From positions 1 through 64,000 of the forward strand of contig JAEZGN010000020.1 in the NCBI GenBank assembly GCA_023437305.1: 64,000 nucleotides of DNA. The letters are read 5' to 3'. The position numbers and the translations under genes are program-made. Origin of the DNA: Bacteroidota bacterium (GTDB lineage Bacteria > Bacteroidota > Bacteroidia > Bacteroidales > Dysgonomonadaceae). The notes beneath the pieces were generated by a model that had not been told where the DNA came from, searched no databases, and worked only from the letters and a program-made list of their open reading frames with translations. Below, piece after piece: positions 13,824 to 21,868 of the stretch. The first letter of the stretch is position 1. Each line of letters begins with the position of its first letter.

Positions 13824-14348
13824 TTATCTGATTCCCAATTTCTGTTTCACTAGCAATGTGGCATTGGTAGCGTCCGGAGTAACGAATGCAATAGACGGAT
13901 TGGCAAGATCGTAAATACAGATAAAGCCGTTTTCGATACCTACCTGATAGATAGCATCCTTTAGTCGCTGGCGGAGAGGTTCTATCAGGGCTTTCTCCTG
14001 ATTTTGTATATCCTCTTGTGCTACTTTCATAAAATCATTGATTTGACGCTCAAGCTCGTAAAGTTCTTGCATACGGCGCAAACGGATATTTTCCGCCATA
14101 GATGTCTGATATGATATGAAGTCAGAATATTTCTTATTATAATCATTCTGCATTACCTTCAGCTCTTCTTTATATTTATTATTCAGGTCGATCAACTGAT
14201 TCGAAGCTTTCACCTTTTCGGGCATGGCCTCGAGCAATTCGTTCGAATTAATAAACGCAATCTGCTGAGCAGTTTGTGCTGCCAGATCTTTCGCAAAAAA
14301 TAAAGGAAGAATTATAAGGGTAGATATAAGAATAATTTTTTTCATCAT
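13824..14348 (-). CDS. OmpH/Skp-like periplasmic chaperone
   Basis: Start set at the ATG at 14348 (MMKKIILISTLIILPLFFAKDLAAQ), which gives a normal cleavable signal peptide; an upstream extension would bury it. The mature part is about 150 residues: a strand region (QIAFINSNELLEAMP), a long amphipathic coiled coil (LNNKYKEELKVMQNDYNKKY..ERQIND) and a beta end (GFICIYDLANPSIAFVTPDATNATLLV), the Skp body plan. Skp holds unfolded outer-membrane proteins in the periplasm; here it is separated from bamA. The gene has its own promoter (14536-14565) and a long leader with a structured element (14423-14500). Confidence 0.85.
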   Translation of the reverse strand: MMKKIILISTLIILPLFFAKDLAAQTAQQIAFINSNELLEAMPEKVKASNQLIDLNNKYKEELKVMQNDYNKKYSDFISYQTSMAENIRLRRMQELYELERQINDFMKVAQEDIQNQEKALIEPLRQRLKDAIYQVGIENGFICIYDLANPSIAFVTPDATNATLLVKQKLGIR

Positions 14349-14422
14349 GATGATTTGTCGTTTCTGTGTGTGACAATTTTCAAAATCTGACGAAGAAATT
14401 TTTGTAATCAACCGCAAAACTG

Positions 14423-14500
14423 ATTGATAGTTGTGTGTTTCGGTGGCATGGTTAGTACCACCGACCTTCAAGGCAAGATTTGCTTGTAACAACTATCAAT
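14423..14500 (-). ncRNA. Structured leader element upstream of ompH-like gene
   Basis: A 12-bp stem (ATTGATAGTTGT, 14423-14434, with 14489-14500) encloses a smaller hairpin GGTGG/CCACC (14442-14446 with 14458-14462) and about 26 nt of unpaired sequence. It lies in the 180-nt leader between the promoter at 14536 and the start codon at 14348. It could be a regulatory leader or an RNA-processing signal; the sequence alone does not decide. Confidence 0.45.
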
Positions 14501-14535
14501 TGGTTTCTTAGGTTAAATCTTTATTATATTGGATA

Positions 14536-14565
14536 CAAAGGTATACAATAATTTAATATTACAAA
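14536..14565 (-). promoter_or_regulatory. Promoter for ompH-like gene, overlapping the infB end
   Basis: The minus strand has TACCTTTG (14543-14536), with TTTG 18 bp upstream overlapping the last infB codon and stop. Transcription would start near 14530, about 180 nt before the start codon. Confidence 0.55.
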
Positions 14566-17522
14566 GTTTTCTTCACTTCTATTTCTTCAAACGGCTCAAT
14601 AATATCGCCAACTTTTATATCATTGTAGTTGTGGATGTTCAAACCGCACTCATATCCCGATGCTACTTCTTTCACATCGTCTTTGAATCGTTTGAGCGAT
14701 CCCAGCTCTCCCGAATAGATTACGATACCGTCGCGGATAAGGCGAATCTTGTTTGCACGTTTCAGTTTTCCTTCTTTCACCATACATCCGGCAACTGTTC
14801 CCACCTTGGTGATCTTGAACACTTCGCGTACTTCCACATATCCGGTTTGTACTTCTTTGATTTCAGGAGATAACATACCTTCCATCGCCGACTTCACTTC
14901 TTCTATAGCATCGTAGATGATAGAATATAAGCGGATTTCAACACCATCCTTGTCTGCGGCTCTGCGTGCAGCCTGTGACGGACGCACCTGGAACCCGATA
15001 ACGATAGCATCCGAAGCGGCAGCCAGCGTGATGTCTGATTCCGATATCTGACCTACGGCTTTGTGTATTACATTCACCTGTATTTCTTCTGTCGATAGTC
15101 TGATCAGTGAGTCGGATAGTGCTTCTACCGAACCATCCACGTCTCCCTTCACAATCACATTCAACTGTTGGAAGTTACCGATAGCAATACGACGGCCTAT
15201 ATCGTCGAGAGTAAGTATTTTCTGTGTACGAAGTCCTTGTTCGCGTTGTAGCTGTTCACGTTTTGTTGCTATTTCGCGGGCCTCCTGTTCTGTTTCCAGC
15301 ACATGGAATATATCACCGGCTTGTGGAGCACCATTAAGACCTAGTATCAGCGCAGGAGCGGCAGGCGCAGCTGCATCTGTAGGTTGGTTACGTTCGTTAA
15401 ACATTGCTTTTACACGTCCGTAGTATGTTCCTGCCAGTACGATATCTCCTTTTTTGAGTGTACCGTTTTCTACAAGTACAGTAGAGAGGTATCCTCTACC
15501 TTTGTCGAGAGACGACTCGATAACCGATCCTGTAGCTCTCCTGTTAGGGTTTGCTTTCAGATCCAAGAGCTCGGCTTCCAATAATACCTTTTCGAGTAGT
15601 TCGTCTACGCCGAGGCCTTGTTTTGCCGAGATATCTTGCGACTGGTATTTTCCTCCCCAGTCTTCTACAAGGTAGTTCATTCCTGCCAGTGTTTCCTTTA
15701 TTTTTTCAGGATTGGCACTTGGCTTGTCTATTTTGTTGATAGCAAACACGATTGGTACGCCTGCCGCTGCTGCGTGGTTTATTGCTTCCACGGTTTGAGG
15801 CATGACGCTGTCGTCGGCTGCTACAATGATAATTGCTATATCTGTTACTTTTGCTCCACGTGCACGCATCGCCGTAAAGGCTTCGTGACCCGGAGTATCG
15901 AGGAATGTGATACGTCTTCCCGATTTCAGTTTAACGTTGTATGCCCCGATGTGCTGGGTGATTCCCCCTGCTTCGCCGGCAATCACATTTGTTTGGCGTA
16001 TGGTATCCAGTAGCGAAGTTTTACCGTGGTCTACGTGTCCCATTACGGTAACGATAGGAGCACGAGGTTCCATATCTTCCGGATTGTCTTCTTCCTCGTT
16101 TATAGCTTCCACTACTTCGGCACTTACGTATTCGGTTTCGAATCCGAATTCTTCGGCAACGATATTGATCGTTTCAGCATCTAGTCGTTGGTTGATAGAC
16201 ACCATGATACCGATACTCATACAGGTAGAGATAACTTTTATGACAGGCACATTCATCATGTTGGCGAGGTCGTTGGCTGTTACAAATTCTGTAATCTTCA
16301 ACACCTTGCTTTCCTGCATCTGTTGTTCTAGTTCCTCCTGTTGTCTTTGAGATACGGCTTCACGCTTTTCTCTTCTATATTTTGCCCCTTTATTTTTTCC
16401 GCCTTTGCTTGTCAAACGCGCCAGGGTTTCTTTTATTTGTTTCTGTACATCTTCTTCGTTTACAGCATGCTTAATGATCGGTTTGCGCACACTTCGTTTC
16501 GATCTGTCGCCTCCGCCATGTTGTTGCTGCTGTCCGCCACCTTGTGGTATAGCACCTTTTTCGATATCGACTTTTCCTTTTTTGATACGATTGCGTTTTT
16601 TCTTCGATGCGTCGTCATTGTCATCGCTGTTCGCTTTTCGTTTTTTCTCTTCGTCTGTTTCTTTTTTAAGCAGGCGAACGGTGTTTTCTTTCACCCTTTT
16701 CTGGTCTTGCATTTCTTTTTCCAAGCGTTCTTTTTTCTTTTCGGCTTTGGTTTTCTTTGCAGGACGGGTTTTGTCGTTTATCGAACTTAAATCGATAGAG
16801 CCTTTTACAACAATATTTGATTTTATTGTTGCCTTATTCAGCCTAAATATCTTATCTCCCTTTTCTTCTGTTTCCTGATTTGCGGGAGTTGTAGACACAG
16901 GTTGAGGTTTTTCCTCTTTTTCCTCGTCTTTCTCAATAATGGCTTTTTCTTCTTTTTGTATAAACACAGGTTCTTCTTTTGGTGTTTTTTCTATAGCCGG
17001 TTGCTTTATTTCTTCTTCAGCCTTAGGCTCAATTTCTACTTTTTCTACTGTAGGAGCCGGGGCTTCCGGTACTTCTATTTCTGGTACTTTTATTTCAGGA
17101 GCTTCAACCTTTGGAGTTTCAGCTATCGGAGCTTCCACTTCAGGGGTTTTTTCTTCCTGTTTTACCTCTACTCTTTTTGGTCTGTTCAGAGCATCGAGAT
17201 CAATCTTGTCCACAATCTGCACATGTGGCTTAATAGATTCGGGTATCTCTGTTCTGATCACTTCCGGTTCAGTTTGAGCTTTGGCTTCTTCTTCTTTTTT
17301 AGCCTGAGCTTTGACAAGCTCTTTCTTTTCTTCTCGTCTGCTTAATAGTGCATCGATGTCGGAGTCTCGTCCGAATTCTTTTACCAGCAATTCGTATTGT
17401 TCACTGCCAATTTTAGTATTCGGGTTTGATTCTACATCAAAGCCTTTCTTATGTAGGAATTCAACAAGGCTGCTGATTCCTACATTCAAATCTTTGGATA
17501 TTTTTATTAATCTTATCGACAT
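14559..17522 (-). CDS. infB: Translation initiation factor IF-2
   Basis: A 987-residue GTPase that brings initiator tRNA to the 30S subunit. The N-terminal IF2_N helical domain is at residues 1-50 (IRLIKISKDLNVGISSLVEFLHKKGF), followed by about 330 residues of Glu/Lys/Pro-rich low-complexity linker (repeats of the type VEAPEIKVPEIEVPE), then a second IF2_N-like domain near 405-465 and the G domain from about 490 (GHVDHGKT near 494-501, DTPGHEAF, NKIDKP). The long linker makes it one of the larger bacterial IF-2 forms, common in Bacteroidota. The gene follows nusA with a 118-bp gap that holds no other gene; rimP-nusA-infB is a conserved operon. Confidence 0.97.
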   Translation of the reverse strand: MSIRLIKISKDLNVGISSLVEFLHKKGFDVESNPNTKIGSEQYELLVKEFGRDSDIDALLSRREEKKELVKAQAKKEEEAKAQTEPEVIRTEIPESIKPHVQIVDKIDLDALNRPKRVEVKQEEKTPEVEAPIAETPKVEAPEIKVPEIEVPEAPAPTVEKVEIEPKAEEEIKQPAIEKTPKEEPVFIQKEEKAIIEKDEEKEEKPQPVSTTPANQETEEKGDKIFRLNKATIKSNIVVKGSIDLSSINDKTRPAKKTKAEKKKERLEKEMQDQKRVKENTVRLLKKETDEEKKRKANSDDNDDASKKKRNRIKKGKVDIEKGAIPQGGGQQQQHGGGDRSKRSVRKPIIKHAVNEEDVQKQIKETLARLTSKGGKNKGAKYRREKREAVSQRQQEELEQQMQESKVLKITEFVTANDLANMMNVPVIKVISTCMSIGIMVSINQRLDAETINIVAEEFGFETEYVSAEVVEAINEEEDNPEDMEPRAPIVTVMGHVDHGKTSLLDTIRQTNVIAGEAGGITQHIGAYNVKLKSGRRITFLDTPGHEAFTAMRARGAKVTDIAIIIVAADDSVMPQTVEAINHAAAAGVPIVFAINKIDKPSANPEKIKETLAGMNYLVEDWGGKYQSQDISAKQGLGVDELLEKVLLEAELLDLKANPNRRATGSVIESSLDKGRGYLSTVLVENGTLKKGDIVLAGTYYGRVKAMFNERNQPTDAAAPAAPALILGLNGAPQAGDIFHVLETEQEAREIATKREQLQREQGLRTQKILTLDDIGRRIAIGNFQQLNVIVKGDVDGSVEALSDSLIRLSTEEIQVNVIHKAVGQISESDITLAAASDAIVIGFQVRPSQAARRAADKDGVEIRLYSIIYDAIEEVKSAMEGMLSPEIKEVQTGYVEVREVFKITKVGTVAGCMVKEGKLKRANKIRLIRDGIVIYSGELGSLKRFKDDVKEVASGYECGLNIHNYNDIKVGDIIEPFEEIEVKKTL

Positions 17523-17640
17523 ATATTTTTTTTAATTCTAAAATAGACAGTGAACCCAATAAATGCTTTTTGAAAACAGATGAGGTTGGCTTTCTCTAAA
17601 TACAAAAGTATTAAGAAATCAGCTAATCACCAAATAAAGC

Positions 17641-18897
17641 TTATGCTTCATCATCAAATTCGGCACGTAAAATATTGAGTACTTCGTCTACAGTGTTTTC
17701 TTCCAGGTCGGCTTCTTGTATGAGTTTGTCTCTCTCGGTAGCCAACACGTTTTTAGCTGTAACACAACCAATTTTTTTCAACTGATCGATAACCCATCCG
17801 TCGATTTCGTCGCGGAACTCGTCTAAGTAGATGTCTTCTTCGTCGAAGTCGTCGATGTCGCGGTACACGTCTATCGTGTATCCGGTAAGCATACTGGCCA
17901 GCTTGATATTGAAACCGCCCTTACCGATAGCAAGCGATACTTCTTCGGGACGCAACAATACTTCTGCACGTTTTTCTTCTTCGTTGATCTTTACCGAAGT
18001 TATTTTGGCAGGGCTAAGAGCACGTTGTATATACAGGTTCATATTCGACGTATAGTTGATAATGTCGATATTCTCGTTGCGCAACTCTCTCACGATTCCA
18101 TGTATACGCGATCCTTTCATACCCACGCAGGCACCCACAGGGTCGATGCGCTCGTCGTACGATTCTACGGCTACTTTGGCTCTTTCTCCCGGTATGCGGG
18201 CTATGTTTTTTATTGTGATCAGTCCGTCGTTTATTTCAGGAACTTCGAGCTCGAGCAATCTTTCGAGGAAAGTCGGCGAAGTTCTTGATAAAATAATCTT
18301 CGGATTGTTGTTTTTATTGTCAACTCTTTCTACTACTGCACGAACATGCTCGCCTTTGCGGAAAAAGTCGCTAGGGATCTGCTCTGTTTTAGGTAAAAGA
18401 AGTTCTTCTTTTTCGTCATCGAGCAACAGGATTTCTTTTTTCCATATCTGGTAAACTTCACCCGATACGATTTCGCCTATCTTCTCTTTGTAACGGTTGT
18501 ATAAGCTTTCTTTTTGCAGCTCAAGTATTTTGGATGTCAACGTCTGGCGAAGGTTGAGGATGGCACGACGTCCGAAGTCTTCGAAAAACACTTCGTCTGT
18601 CACTTCTTCTCCTACCTCAAAGTCTTCGTCTATCTTTTTGGCTTCCGAAAGTGCAATTTCTGTATTATCATCCTCTAATTGATCGTCTTCTACGATGACA
18701 CGGTTGCGCCATATCTCAAGGTCTCCTTTGTCGGGGTTGATGATTACGTCATAATTATCATTCGACCCAAACAGTTTTGCTATTACATTGCGGAAAGAGT
18801 CTTCGAGCACACTGATCATAGTCATTCTGTCTATGCTCTTCAGTTCTTTAAATTCTGAAAATGTATCAATTAGATTGATAGTTTCTTTCTTAGCCAT
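17641..18897 (-). CDS. nusA: Transcription elongation/termination factor NusA
   Basis: A 418-residue protein. The N-terminal RNA-polymerase-binding domain (residues 1-125) is followed by an S1 domain (about 130-200, GEIVSGEVYQIWKKEILLL) and two KH domains (GVCVGMKGSRIHGIVRELR-type motif, here VGACVGMKGSRIHGI; and IGKGGFNIKLASML). The C-terminus ends soon after, without the extra acidic repeats of E. coli, as usual outside Proteobacteria. NusA binds polymerase and paused RNA to modulate pausing, termination and antitermination. It is co-transcribed with rimP (5 bp upstream) and infB. Confidence 0.96.
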   Translation of the reverse strand: MAKKETINLIDTFSEFKELKSIDRMTMISVLEDSFRNVIAKLFGSNDNYDVIINPDKGDLEIWRNRVIVEDDQLEDDNTEIALSEAKKIDEDFEVGEEVTDEVFFEDFGRRAILNLRQTLTSKILELQKESLYNRYKEKIGEIVSGEVYQIWKKEILLLDDEKEELLLPKTEQIPSDFFRKGEHVRAVVERVDNKNNNPKIILSRTSPTFLERLLELEVPEINDGLITIKNIARIPGERAKVAVESYDERIDPVGACVGMKGSRIHGIVRELRNENIDIINYTSNMNLYIQRALSPAKITSVKINEEEKRAEVLLRPEEVSLAIGKGGFNIKLASMLTGYTIDVYRDIDDFDEEDIYLDEFRDEIDGWVIDQLKKIGCVTAKNVLATERDKLIQEADLEENTVDEVLNILRAEFDDEA

Positions 18898-18902
18898 GGT
18901 TG

Positions 18903-19370
18903 TTATTTAAATCTTATTAAATATTTTGTATGTTTTACGTCTTGATAAACAAAAGAGAAATCTTCGTCTACTGCGACTTTCTTTTTCCCTCCATCGGGTT
19001 TCACCATTTTGGTAACGGTAATTACAAAAGAATTATCGTCGCACGATTTGAGTACACCCGAAAGTTTTTGTCCTTTCTTTGTCAGCACTTCCACTTCGTT
19101 GCCAATATTTTTCTTATACTGGCGTGGTATTTTCAGAGGAGAAGTAATGCCTGCCGATCCTACTTCGAGCTCAAAATCTTCCGCATCCCTGTCCAGATGC
19201 GATTCTATATTGCGGCTCAATGCGATGCAGTCGTCAATGCTTACACCTTCGTCGCTGTCTACTTCTACAACAATAGCATTGCCGGGTTTTACCACTACAT
19301 CTACAAGAAACATTGTTGTTCCTTCGAGATATTTCTCTGTGATATCTTTAATGAGTTCTTTTTCTATCAT
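18903..19370 (-). CDS. rimP: Ribosome maturation factor RimP
   Basis: A 155-residue protein of normal length, with an N-terminal alpha/beta domain (FLVDVVVKPGNAIVVEVDSDEGVSIDDCIALSRNIESHLD), containing the VSIDDC motif, and a C-terminal SH3-like half (VEVLTKKGQKLSGVLKSCDD). It assists 30S maturation. First gene of the rimP-nusA-infB operon, with promoter at 19434-19465 and a terminator-like hairpin in the leader (19385-19410). Confidence 0.93.
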   Translation of the reverse strand: MIEKELIKDITEKYLEGTTMFLVDVVVKPGNAIVVEVDSDEGVSIDDCIALSRNIESHLDRDAEDFELEVGSAGITSPLKIPRQYKKNIGNEVEVLTKKGQKLSGVLKSCDDNSFVITVTKMVKPDGGKKKVAVDEDFSFVYQDVKHTKYLIRFK

Positions 19371-19384
19371 TTTTTACCAAGTAA

Positions 19385-19410
19385 TAAAAAAAGGAAGCCA
19401 CAGCCTCCTT
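19385..19410 (-). terminator. Terminator hairpin in the rimP leader
   Basis: On the minus strand AAGGAGGC/GCTTCCTT pairs (one G-U) around TGTG and is followed by seven T. It lies after rel but also downstream of the rimP promoter, so in addition to ending rel transcripts it could attenuate the rimP-nusA-infB operon. Confidence 0.7.
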
Positions 19411-19433
19411 CTCTCCCTTTTGTATTTCGGATA

Positions 19434-19465
19434 CAAAATTAGGGAATTTTATTTTTTTTTCCAAA
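19434..19465 (-). promoter_or_regulatory. Promoter of rimP-nusA-infB
   Basis: TTTG (19465-19462), 20 bp, then TAATTTTG (19441-19434) on the minus strand: an almost ideal Bacteroidota promoter, with a leader of about 57 nt before rimP. Confidence 0.75.
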
Positions 19466-19502
19466 TTTTGGAAGCGAATATCTTGATCTTAAGATTTTTT
19501 AT

Positions 19503-21770
19503 TTATACAGGTTGAGTATATTCCCCTCCGATTTGCTTCCTGTTTACGGCTTTTACTCCCTTTATTTTGGCTAAGCGAGCACATAGTGCCTGCAAGTCGT
19601 TTACATCGTGCACGTTTACCACAATGCGGCCTTCAAATACGCCATCGTTCGATTCTATGCTCATATTCTTTATGTTCAGCGATCCGGCTGTGATTACTTT
19701 TGTGATGTCGTTGAGCATCCCTATGCGGTCGATACCGTTTATGGTGATGGCCGAAATAAAAGGGAATTGTGTATAGCTGCCCCATTCGAGGTTTACAATC
19801 CTGTTGCCGTAGCTGGCTTTTAGTTTGAGTGCTACGGGGCAGTTTATGCTGTGTACTTCTACTTCGTTGTTATCTGTAATATATCCGATTACCTTGTCGC
19901 CCGGAATGGGGTTGCAGCAGGTTGGCATTATAAAATTCTTGTTGAAAGAATCTTCTTCCAGGATATATGTTTTTTTAGGATCTATCGGCTCGTTGTCCGA
20001 TATTTTTGTTTCCGTTTTCCCTATCTTTTTGCCTACATGCAATGCTTGTTTCATGTAGCTGAATATCCCATTGTTAGGGTTTTGCTTTTTTAGGGTTAGC
20101 AGCTTTTCTATTTTCTGAGGCAGGGCTATTTCCTGATTCCCGATAGCAAAGAAAAGGTCTTCTTTGGTTGTTTTCTGATAGTAATCCATCATTTTGTCGA
20201 GGATAGGCTGCGTGATCTCTATTGTTGAGCCTTCGGCGCTTTTGTAAAGCATTTCCTCTCCTTGCTTGGCGATGTCTCGTTTTAGTTTTCGCAGTGCATA
20301 TTCTACCTTTGTGCGGGCTTTGGCTGTAGTGACTATACTCAGCCATTCCAGTTTAGGTATCTGCGATTTGGATGTAAGTATTTCTACCTGATCTCCACTT
20401 TTTAGCTTCTCGCTCAGCGGAACGAGCTTATGATTTACTTTGGCTCCGATGCAATGGTCTCCGATGTCGGAATGCAGATCGTAAGCAAAGTCTAAAGCTG
20501 TGGCTCCCTGTGCCAATGTCCTGATTTCACCTTTGGGAGTAAATACAAATATCTCCTGCGAAAAGAGGTTTAGTTTTATTGTGTCCAGAAAATCCAATGC
20601 GTTCGGACTTGGACTTTCGAGTATTTCCTGAATTGTTTTGAGCCACTTATCCAGCTCCGTATCTTCTTCTATTTTGCCTTCTTTGTATTTCCAGTGTGCC
20701 GCAAATCCTTTTTCGGCTACATCGTCCATTCGTCGGCTGCGTATTTGTATTTCTATCCACTGCCCGTCGGGTCCCATTACGGTGAGGTGAAGAGCTTGAT
20801 AACCATTAGCCTTAGGACGGCTTACCCAGTCTCTGATACGGTCGGGGCGAAGCTTATAAATATCTGTTATGACGGAATATATATCCCAACATCGCTTTTT
20901 TTCGTCTACACCGAGTTCGTTTTCGAAAATGATGCGGACAGCAAATATATCATATATTTCCTCGAATGGCACACCTTTGGCTTGCATCTTATTCCAGATA
21001 GAATATACCGATTTGTCTCGAGCCCTGATTTCGTATTTAAATCCAAGCTCGTTGAGTTTTTCTATAACCGGTTGTGCAAAATGCTCGTAGAGGTCTTTTC
21101 TAGAGAGGTGTGTATCTTGAAGCTTCGATGATATTTCTTGGTATACCTGTGGGTTTTCCCATTTGAAGCTGAGCTCTTCAAGCTCTGTTTTTATGGCAAA
21201 TAGTCCTAAACGGTGGGCGAGGGGGGCGTAAATGAACATGGTTTCTCCGGCTATCTTATACTGCTTGGCCGGAGCCATAGACCCCAATGTGCGCATATTG
21301 TGCAGACGGTCTGCTATCTTGACCAGAATAACACGGATATCGTCCGACATGGTAAGCAGCAGTTTCCTGAAATTTTCGGCCTGTGCCGAAACATTCTCTC
21401 CAAACATGCCACTCGATATTTTTGTCAGTCCGTCTACAATCTGAGCTATTTTCTCACCAAAGAGAACTTTTATATCTTCTACTGTATATTCGGTATCTTC
21501 TACCACGTCGTGCAGCAACGCCGCACAGATGGATGTAGAACCAAGCCCTATCTCGCCGCAGACAATGCGTGCGACGGCTATCGGGTGCATGATATACGGC
21601 TCTCCCGAACGGCGACGGGCTCCTTTGTGAGCCTCCTTTGCCAGAAGGAAAGCTTTGGTTATAATTTCTACCTTGCGCCTGTGGTTCGTCTTAAGATAAT
21701 CATCGATCAGACCGTTAAATTCCGACTCGATGGCTAAATCATCATTCGTATGTGTATCCTCTTTACCCAT
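19503..21770 (-). CDS. rel: Bifunctional RelA/SpoT-type (p)ppGpp synthetase/hydrolase
   Basis: A 755-residue protein. The N-terminal HD hydrolase domain has the diagnostic LLHDVVEDT (about residue 86-94); the synthetase domain follows (RARDKSVYSIWNKM, then RPDRIRDWVSRPKANGYQALH). The R-x-R-D string and the intact HD motif fit a bifunctional Rel enzyme that both makes and degrades the alarmone in the stringent response. TGS (EIFVFTPKGEIRTLAQGATALDFAY) and C-terminal ACT domains are present. Its promoter is at 21789-21796; it is separate from rimP by its own terminator. The start ATG at 21770 gives MGKEDTHTNDD, a normal N-terminus. Confidence 0.95.
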   Translation of the reverse strand: MGKEDTHTNDDLAIESEFNGLIDDYLKTNHRRKVEIITKAFLLAKEAHKGARRRSGEPYIMHPIAVARIVCGEIGLGSTSICAALLHDVVEDTEYTVEDIKVLFGEKIAQIVDGLTKISSGMFGENVSAQAENFRKLLLTMSDDIRVILVKIADRLHNMRTLGSMAPAKQYKIAGETMFIYAPLAHRLGLFAIKTELEELSFKWENPQVYQEISSKLQDTHLSRKDLYEHFAQPVIEKLNELGFKYEIRARDKSVYSIWNKMQAKGVPFEEIYDIFAVRIIFENELGVDEKKRCWDIYSVITDIYKLRPDRIRDWVSRPKANGYQALHLTVMGPDGQWIEIQIRSRRMDDVAEKGFAAHWKYKEGKIEEDTELDKWLKTIQEILESPSPNALDFLDTIKLNLFSQEIFVFTPKGEIRTLAQGATALDFAYDLHSDIGDHCIGAKVNHKLVPLSEKLKSGDQVEILTSKSQIPKLEWLSIVTTAKARTKVEYALRKLKRDIAKQGEEMLYKSAEGSTIEITQPILDKMMDYYQKTTKEDLFFAIGNQEIALPQKIEKLLTLKKQNPNNGIFSYMKQALHVGKKIGKTETKISDNEPIDPKKTYILEEDSFNKNFIMPTCCNPIPGDKVIGYITDNNEVEVHSINCPVALKLKASYGNRIVNLEWGSYTQFPFISAITINGIDRIGMLNDITKVITAGSLNIKNMSIESNDGVFEGRIVVNVHDVNDLQALCARLAKIKGVKAVNRKQIGGEYTQPV

Positions 21771-21788
21771 AAATATTCAGTAAGGATA

Positions 21789-21796
21789 CAAAAATA
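21789..21796 (-). promoter_or_regulatory. -7 box of rel
   Basis: TATTTTTG on the minus strand, 19 nt before the rel start codon; a TTG about 22 bp upstream may be the -33 box. Confidence 0.5.
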
Positions 21797-21868
21797 ATAA
21801 ATTCAATGATAATTAGACGCAAGAGTGTTGCAATAAAGTGGTTTTAACAATTATGTTTTATTCCCTTA

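Noticed and set aside
16341..17345. Long Phe/Ser/Cys-rich plus-strand frames opposite infB
   Set aside because: They are antisense shadows of the Lys/Glu-rich linker of IF-2.
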